Source of the DNA: Mycobacterium sp. GA-2829
Lineage (GTDB): Bacteria > Actinomycetota > Actinomycetes > Mycobacteriales > Mycobacteriaceae
Direction: 5' to 3'
Assembly (NCBI RefSeq): GCF_001499965.1
Contig: NZ_LQIT01000014.1
Location: forward strand, 1 to 64,000
DNA: 64,000 nt
In this document: piece by piece, positions 60,086-64,000 of the stretch
Numbering within the stretch: the first letter of the stretch is position 1
How the letters are laid out: every line of letters starts with the position of its first letter
The notes under the pieces: generated by a model
The model's input: the letters and a program-made list of their open reading frames with translations, nothing else
Databases searched by the model: none
Told to the model about the DNA's origin: nothing
Program-made: the position numbers and the translations under genes

Positions 60086-60421
60086 TCAGCCCGGCGCCTG
60101 CGTGCAGTAAGTTCCGCGCGCGGCACTGACCACCATGGACGCCTGCGCCGGGGTCGCCGCATACTGCGCCGCGAGCGAGTCGACGACCGCGTTGGTCGGC
60201 TGGCCGGTATAGAGCAGGCGGCACGCCTGCCGCCCAGCCGTGAGGAGCTGGTCGTCGTTACCGGGGAAGGCGCCGCGGGTCGCACTTAGGTATGCGGTGT
60301 CCTCGACCGTCAGCGGGATGGGCCACGCACCGGCGGGAACGATCGCGGTCCCCAGGAGCGCACCAGCGGCGAGGGTTGCCGCGACCACACGAATAGGTCT
60401 GCAACCTTTGAGCTTTGGCAT
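60086..60421 (-). CDS. Secreted DUF732-family protein
   Basis: 111 residues from ATG 60421 with AGAAGGAC upstream. A signal peptide (VVAATLAAGALLGTAIVPAGA) precedes a small helical domain (DTAYLSATRGAFPGNDDQLLTAGRQACRLLYTG, AAQYAATPAQASMVVSAARGTYC) with two conserved cysteines, as in mycobacterial DUF732 proteins. Function of the family is unknown. It is transcribed from a regulon-type promoter through a leader with a small hairpin. Confidence 0.8.
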   Translation of the reverse strand: MPKLKGCRPIRVVAATLAAGALLGTAIVPAGAWPIPLTVEDTAYLSATRGAFPGNDDQLLTAGRQACRLLYTGQPTNAVVDSLAAQYAATPAQASMVVSAARGTYCTQAPG

Positions 60422-60841
60422 CGGTCAGTCCTTCTGTGACGCCTCCGAAGAGGCTTGTCGTTCGAGCCTAACGCCGGGTGACGGGGGTTCTTTGCACAAG
60501 ATTTCCGCATGACTTTTGCTGTTCCCTCGCGGATAAACGGTGGGATGTGGGCGAGAAACGACGGCGATGCTGTCGGATGCGCGGTGCAGCAATGCACGCT
60601 TAGGGTGCTATTCGATCGAAGCAGTTCGAGCGACTCGTCGTCCTTGACCATTAATCAGGTGCACGACGCGGGGCCATGCATTGAGCGAGGCGTGGGCGCA
60701 ACGAACATGGGTGGCAGCTGCGGCGGTGGACGAGCACCTACCGTCAAAGGTGCGCCTCCAAACATTGCCACCGCCGCGCCGCCGCCATACCCTAATCCCC
60801 GTGCTGGCATTAAATCGTTCGCGAAGCAACGGTCTGGAGTA
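60422..60841. other. Interval upstream of DUF732 and before the plus-strand gene
   Basis: 420 bases with the DUF732 leader and promoter at its left edge. The plus frame from 60509 is open through it but looks non-coding (odd composition, no ribosome site), so I start the next gene at 60842. Confidence 0.45.
60465..60505 (-). promoter_or_regulatory. Regulon-type promoter of the DUF732 gene
   Basis: On the minus strand: GAAATCTTGTGCA (60493-60505), 22 bases, TAGGCT (60465-60470), then a leader with the hairpin GCCTC-TTCG-GAGGC and a Shine-Dalgarno. Confidence 0.7.
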
Positions 60842-61639
60842 GTGCCTGTCGAGGGATGGAGCGGGGAGGCCGCCGCCGAGGGAAATGACGCTGACGATAG
60901 GCATGAAGCACCGTCAGCTGAAACCGCCATTTCACCCGATCTAACTGAATCGCGGCTCGCGACACTGGAAGCTCGGATCCAGAGACTGGAGAAGCGCTCT
61001 GCAAAGCTGGTGGCGATCGTCATCTCCGTCATTGCACTTGTGGCGCCCGCCGCATCTGCAGTCGCAGCGTGGATGTCCTGGCGGACTGCTCATAGTTCGT
61101 TGGAAGTGGCAGAAGACTCTGCCGACGTAGCGCGCCGGATGGCGTCAACGTCCGGCGTTATGTTCGACCTCTCTACGAAGGTTCATATTGCTGGCCGATG
61201 CGACCGGCCGGAGAATCCGCTCGTCATCGTGTGGCCCATACAGAATTCCGGCCGATTGCCGGGTCGTATTACGGGTGCAAGATTCGCATTGGTGCACGAT
61301 CTATCGAAGTTAGGGATTCGTCCCGACCCTAATGACATATACAACCCAGGCATCGACATACTCCGGCGGCATGCCGACAGAACACTTTTCGTCATCGCGT
61401 CTACTGATATGGAAACTCGCGTAGAGGGAAATAACTCGGCCGACCTAAACATGCCGGCTGATTGCGCGAAGATTAACAAGGTAGGGCTCGGAGGAGCGGA
61501 TGCCGGCAAGAAGATCGTGGACTCGATCTACCGACGTGAGTTTTGGTGGATAGCCGTCCCGATATACGCCTATACCCCAGACCCCGAGAAAAACTTCGCG
61601 TTGGTCGAGAGTGCGGACTACCAGGTCAGACGTCCGTGA
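60842..61639 (+). CDS. Coiled-coil single-TM protein of unknown function
   Basis: 265 residues from GTG 60842, preceded by GGAG; the frame is open to 60509. An acidic start is followed by a coiled coil (LTESRLATLEARIQRLEKRSAKL), one TM (VAIVISVIALVAPAASAVAAWM), another helix and a C-terminal domain of about 170 residues (VHIAGRCDRPENPLVIVWPIQNSG, RREFWWIAVPIYAYTPDPEKN). GC is lower than that of its neighbours. It lies between two copies of the DUF732 promoter-leader, so it may have been inserted there. Family not recognised. Confidence 0.6.
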   Translation: MPVEGWSGEAAAEGNDADDRHEAPSAETAISPDLTESRLATLEARIQRLEKRSAKLVAIVISVIALVAPAASAVAAWMSWRTAHSSLEVAEDSADVARRMASTSGVMFDLSTKVHIAGRCDRPENPLVIVWPIQNSGRLPGRITGARFALVHDLSKLGIRPDPNDIYNPGIDILRRHADRTLFVIASTDMETRVEGNNSADLNMPADCAKINKVGLGGADAGKKIVDSIYRREFWWIAVPIYAYTPDPEKNFALVESADYQVRRP

Positions 61640-61706
61640 CATGCGTGCACATGCATGCATTCTTCGCGGAGAATCCCAGCGTCGCGTGCGCCACCTCTCC
61701 AACCAT
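61626..61706 (-). pseudogene. 26-codon remnant behind a duplicated DUF732-type promoter
   Basis: ATG 61706 to TGA 61626 (MVGEVAHATLGFSAKNACMC). It follows a promoter and leader nearly identical to those of the DUF732 gene but encodes only a short peptide and overlaps the end of the plus-strand gene by 14 bases. It is probably what is left of a DUF732 paralogue, or a very small peptide gene. Confidence 0.35.
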
Positions 61707-61756
61707 GAGGGAGTTCCCGGCCCTTCTATCCCGCCTCGGACGAGGCTTGTCGTTCG

Positions 61757-61797
61757 AGCCTAAGGCCAAAGAACAGAGGGCAATTGCACTAATCTTC
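61757..61797 (-). promoter_or_regulatory. Duplicated regulon-type promoter without an intact gene
   Basis: On the minus strand: GAAGATTAGTGCA (61785-61797), 22 bases, TAGGCT (61757-61762). The leader repeats that of DUF732, with the hairpin GCCTC-GTCC-GAGGC and AGAAGG. Confidence 0.65.
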
Positions 61798-61831
61798 CGG
61801 TGCCGGTCGCCGTCTCGGTTGAGCCCCGGCG

Positions 61832-62557
61832 CTACTGTGCCCAATCGAATCGCGGGACCACATCGGCGAAATGCTGAAGTTCGGCCTGCAGCCGTCCGGC
61901 GAGGCGATGGCCCCATTGGTGCCACGACGCGCGGTGCGCCGGGTCCCGCCAGCCGCGCGCCGCATGGAAGTGCTCCTCCCAGTGCGCTGTCCACCGGCGC
62001 AACTCCTCCGCCAACGCCGCCGAGATGCCGAGCGCGTCCGGGGTCAGCGGTCCGTGCTCCCACAGCGGCCATTCGCAGCCGTAGTCCGGGCACAGCCGGA
62101 TGGTCCGTCGTAGCCCGGGGTCGGCCTCCGGCGGTTCGGTAGCAGCGATGTGCCGCCGTACCGCGTCGGGATCGACACCGATGGCGGTGAGTAACGCTGC
62201 GGCGCCGGAGGATCGATACTCGAGGACCGTGACGAGCAGATGCTCCGGGCTCACCAGAAGCCCGTGGCTGGTGGCCGCCAGATAGGCGCGCTCGAGCGCG
62301 CGCCGGGCGCGAGCGCTGTAGGACACCCTGCCGTGCACTCCGTCAACGCGTGCCGGCATGGCGGGCGCCGCCGACTGGATCGCGGCGTGGCTGACGCCGA
62401 GCTGCCTCCACACCGACCGTGTCGTGGCGGGGACGTCCTCGCTCAGCAGCGCCATCAGCAGGTGCTCGGTGTGGACAGTCCCGCCGGTTCGGACCGCCGC
62501 TTCCGCGATCGCGTGCAGCACGACCCGTCGGGCTGCATCGGTATAGCGGTCGAACAC
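61832..62557 (-). CDS. Stand-alone Clp N-domain protein
   Basis: 241 residues from GTG 62557 with GGAGAGGA upstream. Residues 1-145 contain the two Clp repeats of ClpC/ClpA N-domains (FDRYTDAARRVVLHAIAEA, HTEHLLMALLSEDVPAT; YSARARRALERAYLAATSHG, SPEHLLVTVLEY). The AAA+ modules are absent. The C-terminal 95 residues are unusual and Trp/His-rich (CPDYGCEWPLWEHGPLTPDA, RWTAHWEEHFHAARGW). ClpC N-domains bind adaptors and substrates, so a free N-domain could compete for or redirect host ClpC. Confidence 0.8.
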   Translation of the reverse strand: MFDRYTDAARRVVLHAIAEAAVRTGGTVHTEHLLMALLSEDVPATTRSVWRQLGVSHAAIQSAAPAMPARVDGVHGRVSYSARARRALERAYLAATSHGLLVSPEHLLVTVLEYRSSGAAALLTAIGVDPDAVRRHIAATEPPEADPGLRRTIRLCPDYGCEWPLWEHGPLTPDALGISAALAEELRRWTAHWEEHFHAARGWRDPAHRASWHQWGHRLAGRLQAELQHFADVVPRFDWAQ

Positions 62558-62766
62558 GGCGTCCTCTCCACGTGAGTGAGATTTGCTCAGAGTAAGCGAT
62601 GCAGATGTGCGGAACGCGCGCCGGTTCACGCATTCCGGAGCGAAAATAATTGTCGTAAGCAGAGATATGGAGCTATCCCGTCGGCTAACCGGCATTTGAC
62701 AACGTGATCCGCAATGGTGGAATGGGTAGCTAGACGGCGCCGCCACAGGTCCTGCCGAGGAAAGAA

Positions 62767-63171
62767 GTGCACAAGGTCCCGCTGGGCGCCCAATACAGTG
62801 AGGCCATGCCCCGGTTCTTGATGGCAGTGACTGCGGTGGTGGCGGCCGTAGCAGCGATCGGCACCGCGCGGCTCGTCCTCGCGAACACGGTGTGGGGCGA
62901 CCGGACCGTCCAGCGGTCGTGCGCACCGGAAGCCAGTCCGGTGTCCGGTTTCTGCGCCGAGCGCCACGTCTATCCGGGGATCCCGCTGCTCCGCGACGAG
63001 CGGCGCACGGTGGAGATCCGACCCGATAAGTCACCCCGGATCTACTCGGTCGCCGATCCGTTCTGGGATGTCCCCACGATCACGTGGCGCGAGGACGGCG
63101 TTTCGCTGGTGTCGGCCAGTGGCTACGCGCTCACCTTTGACGCCCGGCTGCTGCACTCGATCGGCGCGTGA
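62767..63171 (+). CDS. Signal-anchored small protein of unknown function
   Basis: 134 residues from GTG 62767, with GAGGAAAG just upstream (ATG 62806 is an alternative). One hydrophobic segment (FLMAVTAVVAAVAAIGTARLVL) is followed by an extracytoplasmic domain of about 95 residues with two cysteines (RSCAPEA, GFCAERH) and a beta-rich C-terminus (DVPTITWREDGVSLVSASGYALTFDARLL). Family not recognised. It is divergent from the Clp-N gene. Confidence 0.6.
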   Translation: MHKVPLGAQYSEAMPRFLMAVTAVVAAVAAIGTARLVLANTVWGDRTVQRSCAPEASPVSGFCAERHVYPGIPLLRDERRTVEIRPDKSPRIYSVADPFWDVPTITWREDGVSLVSASGYALTFDARLLHSIGA

Positions 63172-63741
63172 GCGAGGGACACTGGTGACCGCTGCACACA
63201 CGCTTCCCCAGTCGCCACGAATACGGTTGCCTCCGAACGCCATCGGGACGTCTCGGCGCGACGGCTCCGATACCGGGCCCGCGACGGCTCGGGAGCCGCG
63301 TGACGGATGTGAAAGTTGTTGCGGCGTGTCGCCCCGTGAGCACGTCCGCGCTAGGGCATATTCGGTCGTGCGCGGATATCCGCGCACACACCCCGCGCGG
63401 ATATCCGCGCGTCCGCGGGGTGATTCGACGATGACCGCGGACACCAGTACCCGCGCGGATATCCGCGCAGTCTAGGGCGCCGACCCAGAGAGGAGTTCCC
63501 GCAGCGGCGGTCACCAACCGATCGCCTCCCACTTTCTCCATAACTGAATCTTCGCGAAAGCCCCATACGACGAAACCCCCGGTCCGACAGGACCGAGGGT
63601 CGTCCAGTCCGAGCTGCAACTCGGGCCGGGTTGCTTTCGCGCGCCCCACAGGAAGGGATCGTCTTGAAAGACGCATTCCACGGTAGCGCACGCCCAAATG
63701 CGGGTCTAGTAAGCGTTCTCCGTGAATCACCCACACTCCTC
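63172..63741. other. Intergenic region with palindromes
   Basis: About 570 bases without a supported gene. It carries three copies of a 16-base perfect palindrome (63370-63468) and further GC-rich inverted repeats near 63577-63600. Open frames here are shadows. Confidence 0.5.
63370..63468. repeat. Three copies of the palindrome GCGCGGATATCCGCGC
   Basis: Perfect 16-base palindromes at 63370-63385, 63395-63410 and 63453-63468, with starts 25 and 58 bases apart. The first is flanked by further symmetric bases (TG/CA). Repeated identical palindromes in an intergenic region point to a protein-binding site such as a centromere, an origin-linked site or an operator. Confidence 0.8.
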
Positions 63742-64000
63742 GTGCGTCCCTACCGCGGGTCCACCCGCAATGCGCCGCGACGAGGGACTGCCCACACCAC
63801 ACCCGTCTGGATTCGCCGCGCCGGCGGGCACTGCTTTGACCGGCTGCCCCGCATCGTGCTGGACACCGAGGTCGCCTGGGCGGCGGTGCCTTGCTGGAGC
63901 GGACGCGCTCGGCGCTGGGCCCATGAAACGGTGCCGGCTGCGTACCGGCAGCGCTACGACACCCACGTCCGGCCCGCGATGCCGGGCAATCCGGTGAGTC
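63742..64000 (+). CDS. Partial conserved-looking ORF at the right edge
   Basis: An open plus-strand frame from GTG 63742 runs off the window. It encodes a basic start (VRPYRGSTRNAPRRGTAHTT), then IRRAGGHCFDRLPRIVLDTE and AWAAVPCWSGRARRWAHETVPAAYRQRYDTHVRPAMPGN, which has protein-like composition. The strand and frame differ from the other open frame here, which starts at 63722. No family is recognised and the 3' end is missing. Confidence 0.4.
   Translation, partial: MRPYRGSTRNAPRRGTAHTTPVWIRRAGGHCFDRLPRIVLDTEVAWAAVPCWSGRARRWAHETVPAAYRQRYDTHVRPAMPGNPVS

Noticed and set aside
63577..63600. Terminator hairpin near the right edge
   Set aside because: The stem is imperfect, it has no T-tract and no gene clearly ends just before it.

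Overview
The window is GC-rich actinobacterial DNA that reads as part of a mycobacterial conjugative plasmid or integrated conjugative element. It carries a Gram-positive-style type IV secretion (T4SS) operon, a coupling ATPase, a complete set of ESX (type VII secretion, T7SS) core genes with PE, PPE and Esx substrates, a second block of ESX-associated (Esp-like) genes, and plasmid-type regulators including a WhiB protein. Known mycobacterial conjugative plasmids combine T4SS and ESX loci in this way. No relaxase, replication initiator, partition genes or eccA are visible, so the element extends beyond the window.

Layout. 1-6933 (minus): T4SS operon with VirB6-like, VirB4, TcpE/VirB3-like, small VirB2-like, TcpC/VirB8-like and two membrane-anchored proteins. 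7.0-11.9 kb: HTH regulator, two membrane proteins, a Ser/Thr kinase and the coupling ATPase. 12.0-13.8 kb: phage head-tail connector fragments. 14.0-17.1 kb: a T7SS module of an EspC-like partner, a 509-residue WXG-like effector with a hydrophobic glycine-rich C-terminus, and a multi-TM protein that may be its immunity protein. 17.15-25.55 kb: an acquired block (broken ABC exporter, AraC, Crp and SDR genes, intact norD, norQ, aveC-like and tetR genes, and a decayed IS3 element) that starts inside the immunity-like gene and ends at the IS. 26.8-42.7 kb (minus): ESX locus eccC-PE-PPE-esxB-esxA-espG-eccB-espI-eccD-mycP-eccE. 43.2-45.9 kb: an islet between two tRNA-Gly 3'-end-like sequences, carrying a HEPN-domain gene and a membrane protein. 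46.1-58.7 kb (minus): Esp-like genes, three tandem paralogues, an EspB-like and EspC-like operon, an NlpC/P60 hydrolase and a regulator. 58.7-64.0 kb: an operator-like repeat array, whiB, ComF-like, DUF732 and Clp-N genes, and a cluster of palindromes.

The main new observation is a shared promoter architecture. About 18 sites combine an AT-rich element (consensus GAAAATTNGTGCA) with a TANNNT -10 box, almost always exactly 22 bases downstream. They precede all four ESX transcription units, the coupling ATPase, the toxin module, the Esp operons and the regulators. Many place the start codon 6-7 bases after the -10 box, which predicts leaderless mRNAs. I found none in the acquired block or in the tRNA-bounded islet. 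The backbone therefore seems to run one coordinated conjugation-secretion regulon.

Quality caveat: several genes (ABC, AraC, Crp, SDR, IS3 transposase, HEPN, one tandem paralogue) are broken by 1-2 base indels. A 44-base inverted copy of virB4 sits at the very left edge. Some of this may be assembly error rather than biology.
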